Origin: Pseudomonadota bacterium
GTDB taxonomy: Bacteria; Pseudomonadota; Alphaproteobacteria; Sphingomonadales; Sphingomonadaceae
NCBI GenBank assembly: GCA_023416515.1
Contig: JAEZHP010000069.1
Location: forward strand, 1 to 18,877
DNA: 18,877 bases
Reading direction: 5' to 3'
This document shows, in pieces, positions 6,897 to 13,719 of the stretch. The position numbers were made by a program, and so were the translations under genes. Under the pieces are notes generated by a model that did no database searches, was not told where the DNA came from, and saw only the letters and a list, made by a program, of their open reading frames with translations. Each line of letters starts with the position of its first letter. The first letter of the stretch is position 1.

Positions 6897-8400
6897 CGAA
6901 CAATTCCTCCTTGCCGACCTTCTGCAGCGTGAAGTTGAACAATGCGCCGCCGCCCGGATTGGCCTCGGCCCAGATGCGTCCGCCATGCGCCTCGACGATG
7001 GTTCGGGAGATCGACAGGCCGACCCCCATGCCGGTGCGCTTGGTGGTGATGAACGGCTGGAACAGCTGGTCGGCGACGTCGGGGTCGATGCCGGGGCCGG
7101 TGTCGGCGACGCTGACCCTAACCATGTCGTCCTCGGCCGGAGCGATTGCCACGGTGAGGTCGCGGCGGCCGGTATCGCCCTCGGCCATCGAATCGACGGC
7201 GTTGCGGATGAGGTTGAGGGCGACCTGCTGGACCTGGACCTTGTCGGCGAGGACGAGGTCGATCTCCGGGCTGAAGTCGAAGCGCACTCGAATTCCATGC
7301 TCCTTGGCCCCGACCAGTGCGAGCGCGCTTGCTTCCTCGATGAGCTTGGGAAGGCTCTCGATCCGCCGTTCGGTTTCGCCGCGGGCGACGAAATCGCGAA
7401 GCCGTCGGATGATCTGGCCTGCTCGAAGCGCCTCGTTGGCGGCGCGGTCGACGGCGTCCCCGACCTTCTCGGTCGGCACCTCGTCGCGGGCGAGAAGCAT
7501 CTTGCTGCCCTTGAGGTAGTTGGCGATCGCCGACAGCGGCTGGTTGAGCTCATGGGCGAGCGCCGACGCCATCTCGCCGAGCGCGGTTAGGCGCGACACC
7601 CGGACGAGCTCGGTCTGAAGCTCCTGGAGCCTGGTCTCGGTCTGCTGGCGCTCGGTGAGGTCGCGGATGAACCCCGTGAAGAAGCGGCCCTCGCTGAGCC
7701 CCATCTCGCCGACCGCGAGCTCCATCGGAAAGGTCGAGCCGTCCTTGCGCTCGCCGACCACGACCCGGCCGATTCCGATGATCCGCCGCTCGCCGGTGCG
7801 GTGGTAGCGCTCGAGATAGCCGTCATGAGCCTCGCGGTAGGGCGACGGCATCAGCATGCTGACGTTGCGGCCCCGGACCTCCTCGGCGCTCCATCCGAAC
7901 AGGCGCTCCGCGGCGTGGCTGAAATTGTTGATCAGCCCCGCCTCGTCGATCACGATCATTGCGTCGGGCACCGTCTCGAGGATCGAGCGAAGATGGTCCT
8001 CGCGTGCGATCAGGTCGCGGTTGATCGCCTCCGCCCTTCGTCTCGCGCGCTGGAACCACTCGCCGCCGACGGTGACCGCGAGCCCGACCAGCACGAACAC
8101 GCCCGCTCCGACCAGATTGCCGACGCCGACCGGTCCGGAGAGCGAGTCGGCGGCGAGCCCGGCCGCCGCCCCGACCAGGGTCGCGAACACGCCCGGCCAC
8201 AAGCCTGCGAGGGCGGCGGCGAGCACCACCGCGGGCACGAAGAAGATGAAGGTCGCGCGCTGGCCGAGGATGGGATCGAGGCCCCATCGCGCCGCGAAGC
8301 CGGCGGCGACCGCCACTGCCGCCAGCGCGCACGCCGCGGCCGGGCCGACCGACCGGTCCGCCACGCGCATTCGCATTCGCTGGGCCGACAGCCGCTCCAT
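6886..8400 (-). CDS. fixL: FixL-like PAS sensor histidine kinase, predicted heme oxygen sensor
   Basis: A 504-residue membrane kinase. ATG 8400 is preceded by AGAAGGA at suitable spacing; the adjacent GTG 8403 is too close to it. Residues ~20-120 form several hydrophobic segments of the DUF4118-like type. A PAS domain (~135-250) follows, then HisKA with His283 (ALAHELNQPL) and an HATPase domain with NLIRNAVDSM, DTGPGID and GMGVGLSIS. The PAS region matches FixL closely: PYREAHDGYLERY and RRIIGIGRVV. By alignment with my recollection of Bradyrhizobium FixL, the proximal heme His200 corresponds to His192, Arg206 to Arg198, Ile215 to Ile207 and Arg220 to Arg212. His214 is replaced by Arg206 and Ile238 by Val. 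Heme binding and O2 (or NO/CO) sensing is thus well supported but inferred. Confidence 0.92.
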   Translation of the reverse strand: MERLSAQRMRMRVADRSVGPAAACALAAVAVAAGFAARWGLDPILGQRATFIFFVPAVVLAAALAGLWPGVFATLVGAAAGLAADSLSGPVGVGNLVGAGVFVLVGLAVTVGGEWFQRARRRAEAINRDLIAREDHLRSILETVPDAMIVIDEAGLINNFSHAAERLFGWSAEEVRGRNVSMLMPSPYREAHDGYLERYHRTGERRIIGIGRVVVGERKDGSTFPMELAVGEMGLSEGRFFTGFIRDLTERQQTETRLQELQTELVRVSRLTALGEMASALAHELNQPLSAIANYLKGSKMLLARDEVPTEKVGDAVDRAANEALRAGQIIRRLRDFVARGETERRIESLPKLIEEASALALVGAKEHGIRVRFDFSPEIDLVLADKVQVQQVALNLIRNAVDSMAEGDTGRRDLTVAIAPAEDDMVRVSVADTGPGIDPDVADQLFQPFITTKRTGMGVGLSISRTIVEAHGGRIWAEANPGGGALFNFTLQKVGKEELFDGE

Positions 8401-8446
8401 CACGTCCTTCTAGGCGACGGCGGCACGGCGGCGCGCCTCCGCGATT

Positions 8447-8454
8447 CTACTTAG
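8447..8454 (-). promoter_or_regulatory. Candidate FixJ-binding site in the fixL/aox divergent region
   Basis: On the minus strand this reads CTAAGTAG, seven of eight matches to the GTAMGTAG consensus that I recall for Sinorhizobium FixJ. It lies 47 bp upstream of fixL and 95 bp upstream of the oxidase start. A match this short can occur by chance. No FNR/FixK-type TTGAT-N4-ATCAA palindrome is present in the region. Confidence 0.3.
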
Positions 8455-8548
8455 GGGCAAGACCCGAATTTCGGCGCCTCGGCCCCGCCAATAGAAGGAG
8501 CCGCACAACGACAGATCAACCAAGCCTTTGTTTCGAAGGGAAACGCCA

Positions 8549-9238
8549 GTGACCGCTCCGTTCATCGACCTCTCCGTCCATCACCAGCCCAAGGGCGTTT
8601 CCGATCGAATCGCCTATGGCTTCACCAAGCTTCTGCGCTGGACCGCCGACACCTTCTTCGCCGAGCGCTACGGCCACCGCGCCGTCGTCCTGGAGACCGT
8701 CGCCGCGGTGCCCGGAATGGTCGGCGCGACCATCAACCACCTCAAGTGCCTGCGCCGCATGTGCCATGACCAGGGCTGGATCAAGACGCTCATGGACGAA
8801 GCCGAGAACGAGCGCATGCACCTGATGACCTTCATCGAGATCTCCAAGCCGACCCTGTTCGAGCGTGCGGTGATCATCGGCGTGCAGTGGGTGTTCTACT
8901 GCTTCTTCTTCCTTCTCTACCTGGTCAGCTCGAAGACCGCCCACCGGGTGGTCGGCTATTTCGAGGAGGAAGCGGTGATCAGCTACACCCATTATCTCGC
9001 CGAGATCGACGAGGGCCGGTCGGAGAACGTGCCGGCGCCGCAGATCGCCAAGGACTATTGGAACCTGCCGGAGGGCGCGACCCTTCGCGACGTGGTCCTC
9101 GTGGTCCGCGCCGACGAGGCCCACCACCGCGACGTCAACCACAGCTTCGCCAACGAGATCGCCGGGCTTCCGCAGGGCGCGATCGCTCCCTGCCCGCCGC
9201 ACAGCGAACTCCAGCCGAACTGGAAGCAGGCCGCCTGA
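8549..9238 (+). CDS. aox: Alternative oxidase (cyanide-insensitive ubiquinol oxidase)
   Basis: A 229-residue di-iron quinol oxidase from GTG 8549, with GAAGGG 8 bases upstream; TTG 8528 is a weaker alternative. It transfers electrons from ubiquinol to O2 without pumping protons, as a monotopic protein on the inner membrane. All hallmark ligand motifs are present: Glu49 (VLETVA), Glu88 and His91 (NERMHL), the FEEEAVISYT motif with Glu139-141 and Tyr146, and Glu190 and His193 (ADEAHHRDVNH). The hydrophobic stretch ~107-126 fits the membrane-binding helices. It lacks the long N-terminal regulatory extension and Cys of plant enzymes, as bacterial forms do. Because it contains no heme, the enzyme is resistant to cyanide and NO. 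It is divergent from fixLJ and followed by a receiver and a globin gene. Confidence 0.96.
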   Translation: MTAPFIDLSVHHQPKGVSDRIAYGFTKLLRWTADTFFAERYGHRAVVLETVAAVPGMVGATINHLKCLRRMCHDQGWIKTLMDEAENERMHLMTFIEISKPTLFERAVIIGVQWVFYCFFFLLYLVSSKTAHRVVGYFEEEAVISYTHYLAEIDEGRSENVPAPQIAKDYWNLPEGATLRDVVLVVRADEAHHRDVNHSFANEIAGLPQGAIAPCPPHSELQPNWKQAA

Positions 9239-9296
9239 ACCGGCGAACCGGGGCGGCGGGGCGACCCGCCGCCTCCCCCTTCTCATCGAGACCGAA

Positions 9297-9671
9297 GTGA
9301 CCGACCAGCCCCGAATTCTCCTCGTCGAACGCGATCCCGCGCTGCGCGCCGCTCTCAAATTCTCGCTCGAGCTCGAAGGGTTCGCTGTCGAGGATCACGA
9401 GAGCGGCGCCGGCATAAGCGCTCCTTCGGCCGACTGCGTGGTTCTCGACAACCGGATGGACGAGGGCAACGGCCTCGACCTCCTCGCCGCTCTCGAGGAA
9501 AAGGGGCTGTCGTCGCCGGCGATCATCTTGGCGAGCAACCCGACGCGCGCCATGTCCAGGGCGGTCGCCGCCGCGGGAGCGCGGCTAGTCGAGAAGCCTT
9601 TGCTGTGCGACGGTCTCGTCGCCGCGATCCGGTCCATCATCGCGCCCGACCGCGCGGCAATCCGAGGGTAA
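9297..9671 (+). CDS. Stand-alone receiver domain protein (response regulator-like), atypical
   Basis: A 124-residue protein from GTG 9297, 58 bases after the oxidase stop. It consists only of a CheY-like receiver: acidic residues Glu11/Asp13 (LLVERDP), phospho-acceptor Asp51 (VVLDNRMDEGNG) and Lys100 (VEKPL). The usual switch Thr/Ser after β4 aligns with Ala79 (IILASNP), although Ser80 is adjacent. The overall pattern is closest to FixJ-type receivers, but there is no DNA-binding domain. It could compete for phosphate from the nearby FixL-like kinase or bind a protein target. Both ideas are inference. Its position between oxidase and hemoglobin suggests one operon. Confidence 0.85.
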   Translation: MTDQPRILLVERDPALRAALKFSLELEGFAVEDHESGAGISAPSADCVVLDNRMDEGNGLDLLAALEEKGLSSPAIILASNPTRAMSRAVAAAGARLVEKPLLCDGLVAAIRSIIAPDRAAIRG

Positions 9672-9682
9672 GAGACCACGCC

Positions 9683-10090
9683 ATGGCTTTGCCGATCACC
9701 GAACAGTCCCTGAAGCTTCTCGTCGACACCTTCTACGCTCGGGTTCGCGAGGACGATCTCATCGGCCCCGTATTCAACGGCGCGATCGAGGATTGGCCGG
9801 ACCATCTCGATCGGCTTCAGGCCTTCTGGTCCTCGGTCATGCTGACGACCGGCCGCTACAAGGGCCGGCCGCTGCCCGCCCACATCAAGCATGGCAATGC
9901 GATCGACCCGGCCAGCTTCCAACGCTGGCTCGGCCTGTGGCGCGAGACCACGAACGAGCTCCTCGACTCCGAGAGCGCCGCCGCGATGCAGGAGAAAGCG
10001 GAGCGAATCGCCGAGAGCCTGATGCTCGGAATCCAGTTCCACCGAGGCGAAGGCGGCGCCTTCCTCGGCGGCGCCAGACGCGCCGGCTAG
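9683..10090 (+). CDS. Group III truncated hemoglobin
   Basis: A 135-residue 2-on-2 globin from ATG 9683, 11 bases after the receiver stop. Group III features are clear: FYARV with Tyr18 at B10, DWPDHLDRLQAFW with His41 at E7, GRYKGRPLPAH with proximal His67 at F8, and RWLGLW with Trp82 at G8. These are the residues that shape the gas-binding pocket in Campylobacter Ctb, so heme and O2/NO binding is expected. The last ~10 residues (GGAFLGGARRAG) form a short flexible tail. Co-location with a NO-resistant oxidase and a FixL-like sensor suggests a role in O2 delivery or NO detoxification at low oxygen (inference). Confidence 0.93.
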   Translation: MALPITEQSLKLLVDTFYARVREDDLIGPVFNGAIEDWPDHLDRLQAFWSSVMLTTGRYKGRPLPAHIKHGNAIDPASFQRWLGLWRETTNELLDSESAAAMQEKAERIAESLMLGIQFHRGEGGAFLGGARRAG

Positions 10091-10096
10091 CCCCCC

Positions 10097-10129
10097 GTTC
10101 GCGGCACCGACGCCATTCGGCGGGCGAAC
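10097..10129 (+). terminator. Possible terminator hairpin after truncated hemoglobin
   Basis: GTTCGC (10097-10102) and GCGAAC (10124-10129) are perfect arms around a GC-rich loop that can pair further. It starts 7 bases after the globin stop. No U-run follows, so it is weak as an intrinsic terminator. Confidence 0.3.
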
Positions 10130-10261
10130 CGCCGCCGCATTTGCGCCGCATCCCGCCCCTAAGTGCTTGTTGTCCCTCACAGTCTACATCTGTTGATATG
10201 GAAGGGCCGGGTGCCTGGCTCTGCCGCGGGGCGCGTGATCGAGAGCGGTTGGGAGTTTGGA

Positions 10262-10684
10262 ATGCGTAAGTTTGCCGTGACCGCGGCCGCCGCGGTTGCC
10301 TTGCTCGGCCTGGCCGGAGCGGAAGCGTCAGCCCAGTCCAGCGACACTCGCCAGCTGACCGGCGTGTGGCGCAATCCCAAGAACACCGTCCATGTCCGGA
10401 TCCAGCCGTGCGGCGCCAATGTCTGCGGAACCGTCGCCTGGGCCAGCCCGCAGGCTATCAGCGCGGCCCGCGAGGCGGGCACCGCCAACCTTCTCGGAAC
10501 CCAGCTGTTCCGCGAGTTCCGCCACGAGAGCGAGGGCTATTGGGGCGGCCGGGTGTTCGTTCCCGACATGGGCCGCACCTTCTCCGGCACGCTTCGCCTG
10601 TCCGGGCCCAATTCGGTCGTCGCCCGCGGCTGCCTGATCGGCCGCTTCCTGTGCAAGTCGCAGACCTGGGTGCGGGTGGGCTGA
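10262..10684 (+). CDS. Secreted DUF2147 family protein
   Basis: A 140-residue protein from ATG 10262, with GGGAG 6 bases upstream. A Sec signal peptide (MRKFAVTAAAAVALLGLAGA, cleavage near ASA|Q at about residue 24) targets it to the periplasm. The mature part fits DUF2147: LTGVWRNPKNTVHVRIQPC near the start, a paired Cys pattern (QPCGANVCGTVAWA), and a C-terminal GCLIGRFLCKSQTWVRV strand with two more Cys. The four cysteines could form two disulfides. The function of DUF2147 is unknown; related proteins bind small molecules or help envelope processes. It sits alone between the globin and a palindromic repeat. Confidence 0.82.
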   Translation: MRKFAVTAAAAVALLGLAGAEASAQSSDTRQLTGVWRNPKNTVHVRIQPCGANVCGTVAWASPQAISAAREAGTANLLGTQLFREFRHESEGYWGGRVFVPDMGRTFSGTLRLSGPNSVVARGCLIGRFLCKSQTWVRVG

Positions 10685-10693
10685 GCCCCCAGC

Positions 10694-10783
10694 CGTCACC
10701 CCGGACTTGATCCGGGACCCACCTTTCCTTCTACCCGATGCCCTCGCTAAGAAGGGGGATGCCGGCTCGACTCCGGCATGACG
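10694..10783. repeat. Composite palindromic repeat (two hairpins, inverted ends)
   Basis: The first hairpin contains CCCGGACTTGATCCGGG (10700-10716). The second has ATGCCGG (10759-10765) and CCGGCAT (10773-10779). The outer CGTCA (10694-10698) and TGACG (10779-10783) are inverted, so the whole unit may fold as one structure. This sequence type is a dispersed intergenic repeat in alphaproteobacteria, from my recollection. It separates DUF2147 from the amidohydrolase and ends just before a purine-rich ribosome-binding stretch. Confidence 0.75.
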
Positions 10784-10800
10784 AGAGGGGGGACGGGTCC

Positions 10801-12108
10801 TTGAGCAAGTTCATTCGCGCCGCAGCGGCGCTTCTTTTTCTCTTCCTTCCGCTCACCGCCCGCGCCGAGACCGTGGTGGTCACCGCGGACCGGATGCTCG
10901 ACGTCCTCACCGGCCGCTATGTTCAGGAGCCGGTGATCGTCGTCACCGACGGGCGGGTCGTCAGCGTCGTCGGCCCCAACGGCGGCCGGCCGAACATCCC
11001 CGCCGGCGCGCGCCGCATCGATCTTCCCGGAATGACCCTTCTCCCCGGCCTGATCGACATGCACGTCCACCTCGATTCGAGCCCCTATTACGGGCCCTAC
11101 GAGGCGCTTCAGTTCACCGACCTGTTCGAGACGGTGATCGGGGTGCGCAACGCCCAGGACATGCTCGAGGCCGGCTTCACCACCGTTCGCAACGTCGGCT
11201 CCGACAATTACAGCGACGTCGCCTATATGCAGGCGATCGACGAGGGCCGGATCCCGGGCCCGCGCATCGTTCCCGCCGCCTATGCGCTCGGAGCGACCGG
11301 CGGCCATTGCGACGAGACCTATCTGCCGCCGCGATTCAACGCGACCAATCCGGGCATCGGCAACGGGCCCCAGGAACTCCGCAACCGGGTCCGCGAGCAA
11401 CGCCGCAACGGCGCGCAAGTGATCAAGGTGTGCGCCACAGGCGGCGTGTTCTCGCGCAACACCGAGCCCGGCCAGCAGCAGCTTTCCGAGGAGGAGCTCC
11501 GAGCGATCGCCGACGAGGCCCACCAATGGGGCCTTCGGGTCGCCGCCCACGCCCATGGCGCCGCCGGGATCAAGGCCGCCATCCGCGCCGGAATCGACAC
11601 GATCGAGCATGCCAGCCTGGTCGACGCCGAGGGAATCCGCCTCGCCCGCGAGCATGGCACCTGGTTCATCATGGACATCTTCAACACCGACTTCACCCAG
11701 GCCCACGGCGCCGAATATGGGGTCGGCGAGGACAACCTTCGCAAGGACCGCGAGATCGCCCAGATCCAGCGCGACAATTTTCGCGCAGCCCACCGCGCCG
11801 GAGTGCGGATGGCGTTCGGCTCCGACGCCGGGGTGATGCCGCACGGCACTGCCGCCGGCCAGTTCCGCTACATGGTCGAATATGGAATGACCCCGCTCGA
11901 GGCGATCCAGGCGGCGACCCGCAACGCCGCCGAGGCGCTTGGCCGGACGAACGACGTCGGCGCCATCGCTGTCGGCCGCTTCGGCGACATGATCGCGGTC
12001 CCCGGCGACCCGCTCGCCAATGTGCGGATTCTCGAATCCGTCCCGATCGTGATCAAGGGCGGCGCTCTCGTCAGCGACCGGCGTGACGCGGCCGCGGCGG
12101 CGCGGTAA
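10801..12108 (+). CDS. Secreted metal-dependent amidohydrolase
   Basis: A 435-residue protein. TTG 10801 gives a clean signal peptide (MSKFIRAAAALLFLFLPLTA, cleavage after TARA at residue 22) and has AGGGGGGA about 7 bases upstream, so it is preferred to ATG 10738, which would read through the repeat. The amidohydrolase TIM-barrel metal ligands are visible: His88 and His90 (GLIDMHVHLD), Lys209 (QVIKVCATGG, the carboxylated-Lys position), His250 (VAAHAHGAAG), His270 (IEHASLVD) and Asp342 (FGSDAGVMPH). The closest relatives are imidazolonepropionase-like and Xaa-Pro dipeptidase-like periplasmic hydrolases. The substrate is not determinable. A lipoprotein gene follows 10 bases later. Confidence 0.9.
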   Translation: MSKFIRAAAALLFLFLPLTARAETVVVTADRMLDVLTGRYVQEPVIVVTDGRVVSVVGPNGGRPNIPAGARRIDLPGMTLLPGLIDMHVHLDSSPYYGPYEALQFTDLFETVIGVRNAQDMLEAGFTTVRNVGSDNYSDVAYMQAIDEGRIPGPRIVPAAYALGATGGHCDETYLPPRFNATNPGIGNGPQELRNRVREQRRNGAQVIKVCATGGVFSRNTEPGQQQLSEEELRAIADEAHQWGLRVAAHAHGAAGIKAAIRAGIDTIEHASLVDAEGIRLAREHGTWFIMDIFNTDFTQAHGAEYGVGEDNLRKDREIAQIQRDNFRAAHRAGVRMAFGSDAGVMPHGTAAGQFRYMVEYGMTPLEAIQAATRNAAEALGRTNDVGAIAVGRFGDMIAVPGDPLANVRILESVPIVIKGGALVSDRRDAAAAAR

Positions 12109-12118
12109 GGGCGGCGCC

Positions 12119-12364
12119 ATGACCAACCGCATCCTGTTCGCAGCGCTCGGCGCTCTCGCTCTGGCCGCCTGCGGCGACGCGCAGACCAACATCAGCAATG
12201 CCGCCGCCGCCAATCCGGACGAGACCGGCGACCTCAACAGCGCGATCAGCGGCGACGAACTCTCGCCGATCCCCGAGGCGGAGGACGATTCGGCGGCCAA
12301 TCTGAGCGACTCCAATCTCGCCGCGCCGCCGCCCCCCGTGCCCGGGGCGCAGAACAGCAATTGA
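12119..12364 (+). CDS. Small lipoprotein of unknown function
   Basis: An 81-residue protein from ATG 12119, 10 bases after the amidohydrolase stop, so probably co-transcribed. It has a lipoprotein signal with lipobox LAAC and Cys18. The mature region is acidic, Asn/Asp/Ala-rich and low in complexity, ending in a proline run (APPPPVPG). It looks intrinsically disordered, with no recognised domain. In composition it resembles the lipoprotein at 5405, though without the ENxAD repeat. Confidence 0.75.
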   Translation: MTNRILFAALGALALAACGDAQTNISNAAAANPDETGDLNSAISGDELSPIPEAEDDSAANLSDSNLAAPPPPVPGAQNSN

Positions 12365-12425
12365 CGCGCCGGAACCCTTCCGCTCGGCGCGGCATTGACC
12401 GACCGACGAACCGAGGAGCGGACCA

Positions 12426-12827
12426 ATGAAGGGCTATGTCGACGACATCCAGGCGCGAACGCTTGAGAATGAGGATTTCCGGCGGGTTCTCTACACCGGC
12501 AAGAACATGCAGCTGGTGCTGATGACCCTGCCGCCGGGCTGCGACATCGGCGAGGAGGTCCATGAGGACCGCGACCAGTTCTTCCGTATCGAGGAAGGCT
12601 CGGGCACGATCATGATCGACGGCAAGGCCAACAAGGTCGAGGACGATTTCGCGGTGATCGTTCCCGCCGGCGCCCGCCACAACGTCATCAACGACGGCGG
12701 CTCGCCGCTGAAGCTCTACACCCTCTACGCCCCGCCCGAGCATCGCGACGGGGTCGTCCACAAGACCAAGGAACAGGCCGAGCGCGACCACGACAACGAC
12801 GAGTGGAACGGCGAAACCACCGAGTAG
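12426..12827 (+). CDS. Cupin domain protein
   Basis: A 133-residue single-domain cupin from ATG 12426, with GAGGAG about 8 bases upstream. Cupin motif 1 is GCDIGEEVHEDRDQFFRIEEG with His46, Asp48 and Gln51 where classic metal cupins have HxH and Glu. Motif 2 is PAGARHNVIN with His85. The second metal His and the Glu are therefore substituted, and metal binding may be altered or absent. The C-terminus is highly charged (KEQAERDHDNDEWNGE). It is cytoplasmic with unknown substrate, and no neighbour suggests a pathway. It is followed by the large inverted repeat at 12844. Confidence 0.87.
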   Translation: MKGYVDDIQARTLENEDFRRVLYTGKNMQLVLMTLPPGCDIGEEVHEDRDQFFRIEEGSGTIMIDGKANKVEDDFAVIVPAGARHNVINDGGSPLKLYTLYAPPEHRDGVVHKTKEQAERDHDNDEWNGETTE

Positions 12828-12843
12828 GGCAGGGCGCCACATT

Positions 12844-12925
12844 CCCGCTCGTCCTGAGCGAAGTCGAAGGGCGTCCGACCCGAACTCCGTGCAAGCGCCC
12901 TTCGACTTCGCTCAGGACGAGCGGG
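12844..12925. repeat. 30-bp perfect inverted repeat between convergent genes
   Basis: The left arm 12844-12873 and right arm 12896-12925 are exact reverse complements across all 30 bases, with a 22-base loop. The core (TCCTGAGCGAAGTCGAAGGG) is a dispersed repeat in sphingomonads and other high-GC bacteria, from my recollection. It lies between the cupin and transporter genes and ends 2 bases from the transporter's stop codon. It probably also serves as a transcription terminator in both directions. Confidence 0.9.
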
Positions 12926-12927
12926 GT

Positions 12928-13584
12928 TTAGGCTGTCCGGCGATCCAGCGACTGCCCGAGCTTCACCGCGAGAACGATCAGCGGCGGCACCGCGACCGCC
13001 GACAGCACCACCTTGGCGAGCATCTGGCCGACGATCAGGTCGCCGATCGGGAACACGCCGTAGAAGGCGATGGTGATGAAGATGAGCGTGTCGACGATCT
13101 GGCTGAGAACGCCGGCAATCCCGGCGCGCAGCCACAGCAGCTTGCCGCCCTCGCGCTTGAGCTTGCTGAAGATGGTGACGTTGAGGAGGGTCGACAGGCC
13201 GTAGGCGATGATCCCGCCCACCCAGATCCGCGGCGTTCCGGTCATCATCGTCTCGAACGCGCCGAGATATTGCGGGTCCATCTTGTCCGACGCGGGGATG
13301 GCGAGGACCAGAATGGTCAGCGCAAGCGATGCGAGCAGCGGAATGAAGCCGAGCAGCACCAGCCGGTTGGCGGTCGCCCGCCCGTGAAGCTCGGCGACCG
13401 TGCTCGATACCACGACGAGCAGGAGGAAGGCGAAGATCCCGGCCTCGACCGCGAGCGGCCCCAGCGCGACCTGCTTGTTGCCGAGAACGCCGGCGATGCA
13501 CACCATCCCGCCATAGAAGACGGAGAAGGCGAACAGGGAGCGGGAGATGCCCGGCGCTGCGCCGGCGGTGGTTTCGGTTTCCAT
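12928..13584 (-). CDS. yhhQ: Queuosine precursor transporter (YhhQ/VUT family)
   Basis: A 218-residue integral membrane protein from ATG 13584. It has about six hydrophobic segments and the family features AVEAGIFAFLLLVVVSSTVAELHGR near the second segment (start ~47) and SQIVDTLIFITIAFYG (about 161-176). YhhQ imports queuosine precursors such as preQ0/preQ1 across the inner membrane for tRNA modification. No preQ1 riboswitch or other queuosine gene is visible nearby. It is convergent with the cupin and divergent from the nucleoside transporter. The short N-terminus (METETTAGAAPG) is hydrophilic. Confidence 0.9.
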   Translation of the reverse strand: METETTAGAAPGISRSLFAFSVFYGGMVCIAGVLGNKQVALGPLAVEAGIFAFLLLVVVSSTVAELHGRATANRLVLLGFIPLLASLALTILVLAIPASDKMDPQYLGAFETMMTGTPRIWVGGIIAYGLSTLLNVTIFSKLKREGGKLLWLRAGIAGVLSQIVDTLIFITIAFYGVFPIGDLIVGQMLAKVVLSAVAVPPLIVLAVKLGQSLDRRTA

Positions 13585-13719
13585 CGCCTTTGACTAGGGG
13601 CAGAATGGCGCGCTCGGCAAGGGCTTGCGCAGTTACGAAGCCCGCGCCAATCTCCGCGCAATTCCCGCGCAGCCGCGCTTGTTCCAGCCAGGAAGGCTCC
13701 TACCCTGAGCACGCATCCG

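Noticed and set aside
6897..7553. N-terminal extension of the FixJ-like gene to a start at 7553
   Set aside because: The extra 219 codons are an out-of-frame reading of the FixL-like kinase, Ser/Arg-rich, and ATG 6896 gives a normal-length FixJ.
8404..8548. FNR/FixK box (TTGAT-N4-ATCAA) controlling the alternative oxidase
   Set aside because: Only a half-site ATCAA (near 8515) is present; the other half does not match at the required spacing.
10747..12426. Long open frame (559 codons) on the minus strand over the amidohydrolase
   Set aside because: Antisense shadow of a well-supported metal hydrolase with complete active-site motifs; no recognisable protein family.
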